Shown here piece after piece: positions 37,018 through 44,672 of a DNA stretch of 44,672 nucleotides (positions are counted from its first letter, which is position 1; each line of letters opens with the position of its first letter). Location of the stretch: positions 1 to 44,672 of the forward strand of contig JBLHXN010000017.1 in assembly GCA_047630355.1 (NCBI GenBank), in the 5' to 3' direction. Source of the stretch: JANQUM01 sp047630355 (GTDB lineage: Bacteria > Bacteroidota > Bacteroidia > Cytophagales > Spirosomataceae). Under the pieces are notes generated by a model. The model saw only the letters and a program-made list of their open reading frames with translations. It ran no database searches and was not told the origin of the DNA. The translations under genes and the position numbers were made by a program.

Positions 37018-37647
37018 TCAGTTCGTTCGCTTCCGTTTGTTATGCCTTTTCAAGCCGATGAAAAGCCCAATCATACCCAATAAAATACAAACCCCGCCCC
37101 ATAAAAAGATATTGTAGGCGTCGTACATTATTCGATAAATTGCTGTGAATAAAAACGTAACAACTCCCGCTATCACCCAAACCGAATCATTTTCCAATCG
37201 TTTCTTTTTTGGTAAATCAGCAGGCGACAAGTTAAACAGCACTTTCAGCGTATCCCATTCCCAAATCAAGAGTAAAACCGTTGCCAAGAGCATTCCACCA
37301 GTAATAACGGGCGTGTAGGCAAAGTAATATGAAATCGTGATAACAAACACGTTCAGAATAATCGGAAAGAAGGCAACTGCACCAAGTTTAGCATAATACT
37401 GAGTCATTAATAATCCACCCGCAATAAATTGTCCGATTCCTAAAAACTGCCAATACAAACCTGACTGATACATGGTCTCAAAGAAATGCCATGCCGAATT
37501 GATTGGATTTTCTGTACCTTCAGAGGTAAAGCGTTTCCCTTTAATTTTTATCAAACTGGCAAACACAAACGCTCCGCCAATCAAATAGCGGGTGTAAATA
37601 ATGAAGACTTGCAGCCAAACTACTTCTTTTAACTTCTGTAGAGTCAT
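37018..37647 (-). CDS. DoxX-like integral membrane protein
   Basis: 209 residues with about five hydrophobic segments: YTRYLIGGAFVFASLIKI, WQFLGIGQFIAGGLLMTQ, AVAFFPIILNVFVITISYYF, VITGGMLLATVLLLIWEWD, and VWVIAGVVTFLFTAIYRIMY plus IFLWGGVCILLGMIGLFIGL. A very basic tail (KRHNKRKRTN) closes it. The first four-helix part is typical of the DoxX/MauE-like family, associated with redox or membrane roles but without an assigned reaction in most cases. It ends 45 bases after the neighbouring remnant in the opposite direction. No operon partner is seen. I do not know its specific function. Confidence 0.7.
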   Translation of the reverse strand: MTLQKLKEVVWLQVFIIYTRYLIGGAFVFASLIKIKGKRFTSEGTENPINSAWHFFETMYQSGLYWQFLGIGQFIAGGLLMTQYYAKLGAVAFFPIILNVFVITISYYFAYTPVITGGMLLATVLLLIWEWDTLKVLFNLSPADLPKKKRLENDSVWVIAGVVTFLFTAIYRIMYDAYNIFLWGGVCILLGMIGLFIGLKRHNKRKRTN

Positions 37648-37758
37648 GATTTCAAAGAATTGAATTTCGTAAAACTACACTCGAAAATTCTTGCTCTGTA
37701 TTAATTTAGGATGGACGGAAACTATTTGATAGTTTGAAGTCCGTCATTTTAGAATTTA

Positions 37759-38825
37759 ATGAATCGTCACGATCAACTAACTCCTATGAACCGTCATGCG
37801 ATGAACCGTCGCAACTTTGTAAAGGCAATTAGAGTCGTGCCTTTGATGGCAACTGTTTCTGCATCAGACGCTCTTCCTATCATTAAGCCGCCGCGTCTAA
37901 AACCGGGCGATACAGTCGGGTTTATTTGTCCCGCCGCTCCTGCTTATAACCGCGAAGAGTTAAAGTCTATTGAGGAGTCAATGCGGACTCTTGACTTGAA
38001 AGTGAAATACGGCAAAACTTCTGGAATCGCTACGGTTATCTCGCCGGAACGGATACCAAACGAGCCGCAGATGTCAACGCCACGTTTACCGAGAAATCAG
38101 TCAATATGATTCTCTGTGTGCACGGTGGTTGGGGCTGTGCCCGAATTTTACCATTATTAGATTACGAACTTATCCGTAAAAAACCGAAAATAATCATCGG
38201 CTATTCTGACATAACGGCGTTACTTCTTGGCATTCACAACCAAACCGGTTTCGTAACTTTTCATGGGCCAGTTGGCTCTTCGACGTGGAATAAATTCAGC
38301 ATTGATTACTTCAGAAAAGTATTGATGGAGGGCGAAGCAGTTACGATGCAAAACCCGAGTGTAATCGGTGATAACTTAGTTCAGACTAATGACCGTATTT
38401 CAACTATAAACAGCGGCGTTATAACGGGTAAACTACTGGGTGGCAACCTAACCGTTTTGAGTCATTTAATTGGGACAAAGTATTTGCCTGATTGGAAAAA
38501 CTCCCTGCTATTTTGCGAAGATATGAGCGAAGTAACGTACAGCGTTGATCGCATGATTACGCATTTGAAATTAGCGGGGATATTACATAAAATAAGCGGT
38601 TTCGTTTTCGGAAAATGTACCCGCTGCAACGTAGGTAGCGGGAGTTACGGTTCGTTGACGTTAAAAGACATTTGGCGAGACCATATTCAGCCATTCCAAA
38701 AGCCCGCAGTTACGAGAGAAATAATCGGACATATTGAAGATAAACTCACAATCCCACTCGGAATTGAAGCCGAAATAAACACCGACAAAGGTACGATTAA
38801 ACTGCTTCAAGCGGCGGTTATATAA
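37759..38825 (+). pseudogene. S66-family LD-carboxypeptidase, frameshifted
   Basis: The first frame (37759-38109) carries a signal-like N-terminus MNRRNFVKAIRVVPLMATVS and RLKPGDTVGFICPAAPAYNR. The second frame reads RYGYLAGTDTKRAADVNATF, MILCVHGGWGCARILPLLDY, IIIGYSDITALLLGIHNQTG (catalytic Ser in GYSD), VTFHGPV, GKLLGGNLTVLSH and LLFCEDMSEVTYSVDRMITH. They join at about 38022-38028, where adding one A (GGAATCGC to GGAAATCGC) restores TSGNRYGYL. The usual CVRGG is CVHGG here. LD-carboxypeptidases trim muropeptides and recycle peptidoglycan. A single homopolymer indel could be a sequencing artefact. Three ATGs (37759, 37786, 37801) precede similar MNRH/MNRR repeats, so the start is uncertain. 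Confidence 0.75.
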
Positions 38826-38935
38826 CTTTTTCACCACGGAGTTAACAGAGTTATGCACAGAAGACAGGAACTCCGTCATCCTTTGTGATAAACTTTGTAC
38901 TATTCCGTAGTCAAGTACAAAACATAGAATTAAAT

Positions 38936-39862
38936 ATGAGAAGACGTTCACTACTTAAAACAGCCTTAACAACTACCGCCGCTCTTTCCCTGCCTTTTTC
39001 GGGGAAGTCTCAAAATAAAAAGAAGCACAATTTTACATTCTGCCTCAATACCTCTACTATCATGAAGCAGAAAATCGGTTTGGCTGAAGAGATTAACTTT
39101 GCCGCCGATGTGGGCTATGATGGCATTGAAATTTGGATGCGAACCCTTCAGGAATACGTAGATAAAGGGGGCAAGTTGAAAGATATAAAATCATTAGCTA
39201 AAAATCGTAATATTACGATTGAAGATAGTATCGGATTTGCCAAGTGGGTTGTTGATGATGACAATGATCGTAAAAATGCAATAGAACAACTGAAAGTTGA
39301 GATGGACATGCTGGCACAAATTGGTTGCAAACGCATTGCTGCTCCGCCGTTTGGAGCAACAAAAGATGCGGGTTTGGACCTCAAGAAAGCCGCCGAACGA
39401 TTTTACGAAATTGCAGAGTTGGGTAAGCAAATGGGCGTAAAACCACAACTCGAATTATGGGGATTTTCTAAAAACCTGCATCTCTTCGGCGAAACGCTTT
39501 TTGTAGCCGCCGAAAGCGGACATCCTGATGCCATTATATTACCTGATGTTTATCATTTATTCCGCGGTGGTTCGTCGTTTGAAGCCTTAGAAATGATAAA
39601 CGGCAGCAAAATTGAGATGTTCCACATCAACGATTATCCTGCCAATACACCACGAAAAGACGTAACTGATGCCATGCGAGTCATGCCCGGCGACGGGGCC
39701 GCACCCATGAATATGATTCTACAAAAACTCAACGCTAAAGGTCAGGAGATTGTGCTTTCACTCGAAATCTTCAACGAAGATTATTGGGCAATGCCAGCAA
39801 AGAAAACCGCCGAAATAGGCCTGGCGAAGATGAAAGCTTCAGTAGCGAGGGCTATTAGATAA
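38936..39862 (+). CDS. Sugar phosphate isomerase/epimerase-like TIM-barrel protein, secreted
   Basis: About 308 residues from the ATG at 38936; the longer frame from 38885 lacks a sensible N-terminus. The N-terminus MRRRSLLKTALTTTAALSLP looks like a Tat-type signal. The rest is an AP endonuclease 2/xylose isomerase-like barrel: FCLNTSTIMKQKIGLAEEIN, GYDGIEIWMRTLQEY, GVKPQLELWGFSKNLHLFGE, ILPDVYHLFRGGSSFEALEM, EMFHINDYPANTPRKDV and VLSLEIFNEDYW. Metal-binding Glu, Asp and His residues are visible in those motifs. Bacteroidota carry many secreted members with unassigned sugar or inositol substrates. It reads as intact; no substrate can be named. It follows the S66 remnant on the same strand with a 110-base gap. 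Confidence 0.8.
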   Translation: MRRRSLLKTALTTTAALSLPFSGKSQNKKKHNFTFCLNTSTIMKQKIGLAEEINFAADVGYDGIEIWMRTLQEYVDKGGKLKDIKSLAKNRNITIEDSIGFAKWVVDDDNDRKNAIEQLKVEMDMLAQIGCKRIAAPPFGATKDAGLDLKKAAERFYEIAELGKQMGVKPQLELWGFSKNLHLFGETLFVAAESGHPDAIILPDVYHLFRGGSSFEALEMINGSKIEMFHINDYPANTPRKDVTDAMRVMPGDGAAPMNMILQKLNAKGQEIVLSLEIFNEDYWAMPAKKTAEIGLAKMKASVARAIR

Positions 39863-39971
39863 AAGGGTATTTCACGGTAGTAAAGTCTTACATTCTCAGG
39901 CTCAAAGCACGAATGTAAAGCCTAAGTAAGACTTGGTCTTTGATAGTATAACTCCACTTATTAATATAAAA

Positions 39972-39998
39972 AAAGACCCTAACAGCTGTAGGGTCTTT
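39972..39998 (-). terminator. Rho-independent terminator, minus strand
   Basis: Stem AAAGACCCTA (39972-39981) and TAGGGTCTTT (39989-39998) with a 7-base loop. On the minus strand a run of T residues follows, so it ends transcription from the AraC gene or from the small ORF at 40027-40080, whose stop is 28 bases upstream. On the plus strand it lacks a clean T run and may only weakly end the isomerase gene. Confidence 0.8.
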
Positions 39999-40026
39999 AA
40001 AAAAAGCAGGTAAGGGTACCACTTGC

Positions 40027-40080
40027 CTAGGACTTTCGTAGACTTGCCATACGGAAACGGAATAGTTTACGCATAGTCAT
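40027..40080 (-). CDS. 17-residue basic small ORF, unassigned
   Basis: The minus strand encodes MTMRKLFRFRMASLRKS then TAG. It is preceded by a purine-rich stretch (GAGGGTAGGGA directly before the ATG) and followed 28 bases later by a terminator hairpin with its T run. The peptide is very basic (four Arg and two Lys in 17) and amphipathic-like. It lies 104 bases downstream of the AraC gene stop on the same strand. It could be a small protein, a leader peptide, or a chance ORF in a short RNA. I do not recognise it. The surrounding 322-base region (39863-40184) holds nothing else apart from the terminator. Confidence 0.35.
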   Translation of the reverse strand: MTMRKLFRFRMASLRKS

Positions 40081-40184
40081 TCCCTACCCTCTAATTTACT
40101 GTACAAAGTTGAATATTGTTCTAAAACTATAATGTCGTTTTTGAGTAAATAATTAGCTCAGAAAGGCTGGGTTCCGTGCAGAAA

Positions 40185-41219
40185 TTAGTTCAGGTGTTGA
40201 CTCGGTAGCGTACCATACCTGCTTTTAAATACTTTGGAAAAATAGCTTCCGCTGAATATTCCGACCCGATAACGGACTTCTGATACGTTCAAATCTGTCG
40301 TATTAAATAAGTGTTTAGCGTGACCCATGCGTAGGTTTGAGACATAGTGACCCACCGAATCTCCGTAAAGATGCCTTACACCCATTTGAAGTTTTTTGGG
40401 GCTTATTCCGAAGTGTTTGCTCAGTTCAAGAATGGTTATACCCGTCTCAAGGTTATTTAATACGTAATCTCCCAACGAAGTTATCTTGGACAATTCGGAC
40501 TTACTTAAGGTAGATTTAGGTCGGGCTTTAGTAATATCTTTACTGTATGCCGTAATCTGCGATGCCAACATATTCAGCACGGCACCCTCCGTAAGTAATC
40601 CTCCTACTAAATCTATATTATTATTTTCACACACTATCGAAGCGTATTTTTCTGTTTCGGTATCAATTCCACCTAGATGTCTATACGTACGGTGTTTGGG
40701 TATTTTTGTGAACAAATCACCAACATTTTCGCATATCCTTTTCGCGTTTCTTATATCCAGACTTTCCAGTAACTTCAGGTCCACTGTTATGATAGCTATT
40801 TTGAGCTCAACGTTTGCGGGAAGGACAATTTGCACGGACTTTTCGGGACTGCCGATGACAATCATGTTCTGATTCTGTAATATTTTAACGAACTTATCTT
40901 GATCACCGATGCGGTGAAAAAAGTGACCTTTTACGTTATAGCAAAAATAATGTGGTCTATACTCAGAAAGGTCCAAGTCAACCTCAAAGTCAGTAAGGAA
41001 GGTGACATTATAAACCCACACCGATAATCCGCTGAATAAACGGTAAGAGCTAATGAAGCCTTTTGCCTGCTCATTATCCATAGTAATCGTGGAAGCATCG
41101 TTCCCTTCATCAAGCTCGGCGTTAAAGTATTCAGCCATTGCCCTGACATGATTCATACTCGGATCTTCCACTAAGTTTAGCATTTTTTGTTTGTTTGAAC
41201 TATTCAGCAACGTAAACAT
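40185..41219 (-). CDS. AraC-family transcriptional regulator
   Basis: 344 residues. The C-terminal ~105 residues form the two helix-turn-helix AraC domain: YVLNNLETGITILELSKHFG, ISPKKLQMGVRHLYGDSVGH, NLRMGHAKHLFNTTDLNVSE and VRYRVGIFSGSYFSKVFKSR, YGTLPSQHLN. The N-terminal ~240 residues have no recognised domain and probably bind an effector. It lies downstream of the malonate operon on the same strand with a 269-base gap, so it may control that operon or other genes. The alternative start at residue 13 (MLNLVED) cannot be excluded. The gene appears intact. Confidence 0.9.
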   Translation of the reverse strand: MFTLLNSSNKQKMLNLVEDPSMNHVRAMAEYFNAELDEGNDASTITMDNEQAKGFISSYRLFSGLSVWVYNVTFLTDFEVDLDLSEYRPHYFCYNVKGHFFHRIGDQDKFVKILQNQNMIVIGSPEKSVQIVLPANVELKIAIITVDLKLLESLDIRNAKRICENVGDLFTKIPKHRTYRHLGGIDTETEKYASIVCENNNIDLVGGLLTEGAVLNMLASQITAYSKDITKARPKSTLSKSELSKITSLGDYVLNNLETGITILELSKHFGISPKKLQMGVRHLYGDSVGHYVSNLRMGHAKHLFNTTDLNVSEVRYRVGIFSGSYFSKVFKSRYGTLPSQHLN

Positions 41220-41439
41220 TTCAATGTAAACCCAATACTACGTAATAATAGTATTTAGACCCGAATGAGCTAATTTTTGTCTGTACTCAGCTCAGAACTA
41301 TAAAATATAAAGTTTCCTGATACGCAGGTTTGTAAGAATAACCGCTTCCGTCTAACGTAAAAGTTCGATAGCATAACCTATCATTATTCCATTGGTTTTG
41401 TCGTCGACAAATGAGAATTTCGGGAGAATATACCCCGCT

Positions 41440-41459
41440 AAAGTATGTTAAAGTATGTT
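41440..41459. repeat. 10-base tandem duplication
   Basis: aaagtatgtt occurs twice consecutively (41440-41449, 41450-41459), followed by a partial third copy (aaagtt). It lies in the 269-base gap between madM and the AraC gene, 30 bases past the madM stop. No other feature was recognised in that gap. Confidence 0.9.
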
Positions 41460-41488
41460 AAAGTTAAACTCCTAAAGGGAAAATAGCT

Positions 41489-42235
41489 TCATTCAACCAA
41501 GAACCTCACCAACAGAAAAAGTACCGAAGGACATAATAAGCAACCTAATCCGGTATAAAAGGTGGCGGTTAAGGCACCATAAGGAATGAGTTTTGGATCA
41601 GTTGCGGCAAGTCCGGCAGAGACACCGCTTGTTGTGCCAATAAGCCCGCCAAAAACCATAGCACTTCGGTTATTATCAAGGTTGATATAAGGAGCAATAA
41701 TAGGCGTAAAAATGGTTATCACAATGGTTTTGATAACACCAGCCGCAATACTTATGGCAATAATATCAGAGCTTGCTCCCAATGCCGAACCAGTAACGGG
41801 CCCGACTATGTAAGTACACGCTCCGGCGGCAATAGTTGTGATACTAACGGCATCTTTATAGCCCATAAAATAGGCAATAGCAGCAGCTACGCAGAACGTA
41901 TAAAAGATACCCGTAAATAAGGAAACTATACCCGCAAGCCCCGCCTGTCGAATTGATTTCACATCAACCCCAAGACCCGTTGCAACGACCGCAAAATCGC
42001 GGAGCATGGAACCTCCTAACAGGGCAAGCCCCGCAAAAATAGGGATGTCAGACAAGCCTTTTTTACCTCCTAAAAACGCTAAACCCAAACCCGCCAGAAT
42101 AGCGATTGCTACGCCGGGTATTTTGTTTTTGGTCATTTTTTTTGAAACCCAAAACGAGACCCACATTAACGTCCCGACAAACAAAAAGGCGAATATAAGC
42201 CCATTTTTTTCGATAAGGTTTTCGAGTATGCTCAT
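41489..42235 (-). CDS. madM: Malonate transporter, MadM subunit
   Basis: 248 residues with around eight hydrophobic segments and motifs of the Na+:malonate symporter MadM: KIPGVAIAILAGLGLAFLGG, AGLALLGGSMLRDFAVVATG, VSITTIAAGACTYIVGPVTG and VFGGLIGTTSGVSAGLAATD. The two-subunit symporter MadLM imports malonate with sodium. Its start overlaps the MadL stop by 4 bases, and MatB lies upstream, so all three form an operon. MatB then makes malonyl-CoA from the imported malonate and CoA. No malonate decarboxylase genes are seen here. Function is supported by the gene order as well as the sequence. Confidence 0.88.
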   Translation of the reverse strand: MSILENLIEKNGLIFAFLFVGTLMWVSFWVSKKMTKNKIPGVAIAILAGLGLAFLGGKKGLSDIPIFAGLALLGGSMLRDFAVVATGLGVDVKSIRQAGLAGIVSLFTGIFYTFCVAAAIAYFMGYKDAVSITTIAAGACTYIVGPVTGSALGASSDIIAISIAAGVIKTIVITIFTPIIAPYINLDNNRSAMVFGGLIGTTSGVSAGLAATDPKLIPYGALTATFYTGLGCLLCPSVLFLLVRFLVE

Positions 42236-42609
42236 GGTTGTTTATCTGCTACTTTATTAGCTCCGATACGTGCAATGGGCAAGACCAATAAAAAACAGCT
42301 CAAGGCAACTAAGCCGCCAGCTACCACCGCAACCCATCCGCCTACTAAAGCCGCCTTTACGTTTTGAATAGCTGCCATTGCCACAATTATCGGAATATAC
42401 ATAGCACTCCAAAATAAAATACCTTTCTCTGATTCTTCTGACAAAAAACCTCGCTCTTGTAAAATAAATCGAATTGAAATAAGCAATATCATGGCAAAGC
42501 CAACCCCACCAATATCACCGTCGATACCGATAAAATTGCCTAAAATTCCGCCAAAAAACTTGCCTAATAAAAAGCAAAAAGCCAGCAAAGAGACTCCGTA
42601 TATTTTCAT
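42232..42609 (-). CDS. madL: Malonate transporter, MadL subunit
   Basis: 125 residues with about four membrane segments. The glycine-rich LLAFCFLLGKFFGGILGNF, IDGDIGGVGFAMILLISIRF, SEKGILFWSAMYIPIIVAMA and VAVVAGGLVALSCFLLVLPI are typical of MadL. It is the small partner of MadM in the malonate/sodium symporter. The stop overlaps the madM start by 4 bases, indicating translational coupling, and matB ends 28 bases upstream. The gene is intact and of normal length. Confidence 0.88.
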   Translation of the reverse strand: MKIYGVSLLAFCFLLGKFFGGILGNFIGIDGDIGGVGFAMILLISIRFILQERGFLSEESEKGILFWSAMYIPIIVAMAAIQNVKAALVGGWVAVVAGGLVALSCFLLVLPIARIGANKVADKQP

Positions 42610-42637
42610 AAAATTTCAGAATTTAATGAGGTACTAT

Positions 42638-44125
42638 TCAAGCAAACAAGCCTTTCACTTCTTGCTTAGTCACTTTCCCCATCACGTTTCGGGGCAATTC
42701 TTCTATAATTAAATACTTTCGTGGGATTTTGTAACCGGGCACCTTTTCCTTCAACCACTTTGTTAACGCTTTCAAGTCTATGTCCGAAAAATCGTCGGAT
42801 AGTATCAGGCAAGCGGCTATCAGTTCGCCCCACTCCTCGTCGGCTAATCCTACTACCGCACATTCATTTATTTGCGGGTGCGTTCTTAACACTTCTTCGA
42901 TTTCCAAAGCCGATATCTTATAACCACCAGATTTGATAATATCCACGGAGTTTCGTCCCAATATACGATAATAACCATCAACCACGGTGGCAATATCTCC
43001 GGTTTTAAACCAGCCATCATCAGTAAACGTACCTGCGGTTGCTTCGGGTTTTTGCCAGTATTCTTTAAAAACGTTAGCTCCTTTTACTTGAATCTCACCT
43101 GCCTGAGCAGTAATAACTGGTAAATTATGCTCGTCAACTAACCTGATTTCTACGCCGGGCAGGGCTTGCCCGATGTGCCCGGGTCGTCGCTCACCTACAT
43201 ACGGGTTACTCACCGCCATTCCTATTTCCGTCATCCCGTACCGTTCCAGTAACGTATGATTACTGATGATTTTCCACTTTTCGAGTGTAGAAACCGGCAA
43301 AGCGGCAGAACCCGAAACCATAAGCCGGAACTTGACTAACTGAGCTGAGATTTGCTCTTGCTGTGCTTCCGGTAATATAGCGTACTGATTTATCAGTTTG
43401 TAATAAATGGTGGGTACCGCCATGAAAATATTGACCTCTCCGAGTTGAAACTTATCCAATATGGCTTCTTCACTAAACTTTTCGAGAAATTCACAACACG
43501 CCCCGCTCCACAATGCACAGGTAAGGGCGTTGATAATTCCGTGTACGTGGTGTAACGGTAGCACGTTAAGAATATGATCCGTGGCTTGCCATTCCCAAGC
43601 TGTTACGAGCGTCTCCACCTGAGTTTCGATATTGGCGTGCGTAGTAACAACCCCTTTGGGCTTGCCCGTAGTACCGCTGGTGTATAGAATCATCGCCCGG
43701 CGGCTGGCACTGAATTCTGGTAAGTCACCCGATATAACCTGAGCTGAATTTCCTGTTTGAATAAATCGAATGCTTTTTTGACCCATCAACGGACGCAGTA
43801 GTTCCTCAAACTCAGGAGCGTATACAACGACACTCGCCTGCGTGTCTTCAATCGTGTACCTAATAGAATCAATCGGGTGTTTTACGCACAACGGAACTGC
43901 CACGCCACCCGCTCGCCAAATTCCCCATTGAAGAGCTACGTACGCATAACCTGGTGATACCATAAAAGCTATCCGCTCTTCCTGTAAATCGTCAGAGTCG
44001 TTCAATAATTGATTCGCCCAACTTAATGAATCTTCAAGTAATTGATCGTAGGTAAATGACTTCCCGTTGCTAACGACAGCCGTTGAAGAAGTGTGGGCAA
44101 AAGCATTTTGTATTAACTGTAGCAT
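42638..44125 (-). CDS. matB: Malonyl-CoA synthetase (acyl-CoA synthetase family)
   Basis: 495 residues. Adenylate-forming motifs: the P-loop ILYTSGTTGKPKGVVTTHAN, LPLHHVHGIINALTCALWSG, LLERYGMTEIGMAVSNPYVG, WFKTGDIATVVDGYYRILGR and the closing GGYKISALEIEEVLRTHP and NVMGKVTKQEVKGLF with the catalytic Lys. The sequence alone fits a family of acyl-CoA ligases; the choice of malonate rests on the downstream MadL and MadM transporter genes and on similarity to MatB proteins. It converts malonate, ATP and CoA to malonyl-CoA. It is the first gene of the operon, and a good promoter lies upstream. Confidence 0.85.
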   Translation of the reverse strand: MLQLIQNAFAHTSSTAVVSNGKSFTYDQLLEDSLSWANQLLNDSDDLQEERIAFMVSPGYAYVALQWGIWRAGGVAVPLCVKHPIDSIRYTIEDTQASVVVYAPEFEELLRPLMGQKSIRFIQTGNSAQVISGDLPEFSASRRAMILYTSGTTGKPKGVVTTHANIETQVETLVTAWEWQATDHILNVLPLHHVHGIINALTCALWSGACCEFLEKFSEEAILDKFQLGEVNIFMAVPTIYYKLINQYAILPEAQQEQISAQLVKFRLMVSGSAALPVSTLEKWKIISNHTLLERYGMTEIGMAVSNPYVGERRPGHIGQALPGVEIRLVDEHNLPVITAQAGEIQVKGANVFKEYWQKPEATAGTFTDDGWFKTGDIATVVDGYYRILGRNSVDIIKSGGYKISALEIEEVLRTHPQINECAVVGLADEEWGELIAACLILSDDFSDIDLKALTKWLKEKVPGYKIPRKYLIIEELPRNVMGKVTKQEVKGLFA

Positions 44126-44154
44126 TGGCGGGTTACGTGCAGGGTTTGATAAAT

Positions 44155-44186
44155 CAAAACTACTGAATAAAGAGGATACTGAACAA
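44155..44186 (-). promoter_or_regulatory. Promoter of the malonate operon
   Basis: On the minus strand TTG at 44184-44186 is followed after 21 bases by TAGTTTTG at 44155-44162, a perfect TAnnTTTG. The spacing fits Bacteroidota -33/-7 promoters. The matB ATG is 29 bases downstream. The remaining 44187-44393 is divergent intergenic sequence toward the GMC gene; nothing else was recognised. Confidence 0.6.
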
Positions 44187-44393
44187 GTTTAAATTTTCAG
44201 AACCACCGGTATTGTATTCCGGAGGGTTCTCTGCGTAATGGTAGTATAGCTGACTTTTTGACTATTATTACCCACTCGACATGCCCGAACTGACCGCAAA
44301 TATATGATTCTCAAAACGAGAGAATTCTAAAAATCATTCGTATTTTTGAAATTAGCGTAGTAGCTAATACTGCATTATTAACTGATTCAACCT

Positions 44394-44672
44394 ATGCCTA
44401 AAATCAATATTAACTTAAACGACACCAACACCTTCGATACCATCGTGATTGGCTCAGGCATGAGCGGCGGCTGGGCGGCAAAAGAGCTGTGCGAAAATGG
44501 CCTAAAAATCCTCGTCCTCGAAAAAGGTCGCATGATGGAACATCAGGAAGACTACCCAACCGCCATGTAAGATACGTGGGATATGGATCTTCGCAGCGGT
44601 CTATCCGTAGAAGACCAAGAGAAATACCACGTTCAGATTCGGAGTGGACTCGTGGGTGAAGCGGGCAAACAT
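44394..44672 (+). pseudogene. GMC-family oxidoreductase, early stop, cut by window edge
   Basis: From the ATG at 44394 the frame reads TIVIGSGMSGGWAAKELCEN (an FAD-binding Rossmann motif) and LVLEKGRMMEHQEDYPTAM, then a TAA at 44568-44570 (codon 59). The same frame continues with DTWDMDLRSGLSVEDQEKYH and VQIRSGLVGEAGKH to the end of the window. Bacteroidota GMC oxidoreductases start the same way and usually have Lys or a similar residue at the stop position, so a one-base nonsense change is likely. Such proteins oxidise sugars or alcohols with FAD. The remainder lies outside the window, so overall integrity is unknown. Confidence 0.7.

Noticed and set aside
6384..44672. Stop codon reassignment (TAA or TAG read as sense)
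   Set aside because: Intact genes in the window end with TAA, TAG or TGA at the expected positions, and damaged genes also carry frameshifts and deletions.
1..44672. tRNA, rRNA, CRISPR arrays, phage genes
   Set aside because: No clover-leaf-like sequences, spaced repeats or phage-type genes were seen in the intergenic regions read; not a computed scan.

Overview
The window looks like a chromosomal segment of a Bacteroidota bacterium, most likely Cytophagales (Spirosomataceae-like). The reasons are a SusC/SusD pair, a one-protein hybrid two-component regulator (HTCS), type IX secretion and coat-hanger C-termini, Bacteroidota-style -7 boxes (TAnnTTTG), and moderate GC. This placement is inference from gene content; no rRNA or tRNA gene was seen.

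Layout. 1-346: truncated transposase at the edge. 415-3594: a PepSY-like periplasmic protein, a histidine kinase and an OmpR-type regulator (probably one signalling unit with a shared operator in front of both transcripts), then a VIT-family metal transporter. 3629-6309: a redox cluster (cytochrome-like lipoprotein, YceI, DUF5777 barrel, Rieske protein) in which only the Rieske gene is intact. 6384-8479: an ECF sigma factor and its anti-sigma/beta-barrel partner, both destroyed by in-frame stops. 8557-9033: an Lrp/AsnC regulator.

9233-26578 is a sulfatase-rich polysaccharide utilisation locus: sulfatase, HTCS, sulfatase, SusC, SusD, a strong terminator, two more sulfatases, a small barrel protein and a GH30 hydrolase. 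The HTCS should sense a liberated oligosaccharide, SusCD import it, and the sulfatases and GH30 desulfate and cut it. The substrate is a sulfated glycan I cannot name. A class D beta-lactamase follows in the opposite orientation.

27522-31643 holds a broken lamin-tail/T9SS protein, a frameshifted peptide with a lasso-type leader, and a large secreted nuclease-like protein. 31729-39862 holds acyl-CoA dehydrogenase, an MDR oxidoreductase, GH78 and heparinase-like remnants joined head to tail, a DoxX-like membrane protein, a frameshifted S66 peptidase and a secreted sugar isomerase-like protein. 40027-44125 holds an AraC regulator with a tiny ORF and terminator downstream, and a malonate uptake and activation operon (matB-madL-madM) with a good promoter. 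A GMC-type oxidoreductase with an early stop runs off the right edge.

The striking overall property is about eleven damaged genes among about twenty-five intact ones. Much of the damage is nonsense substitution in otherwise preserved frames, which suggests ongoing gene loss more than indel sequencing error.
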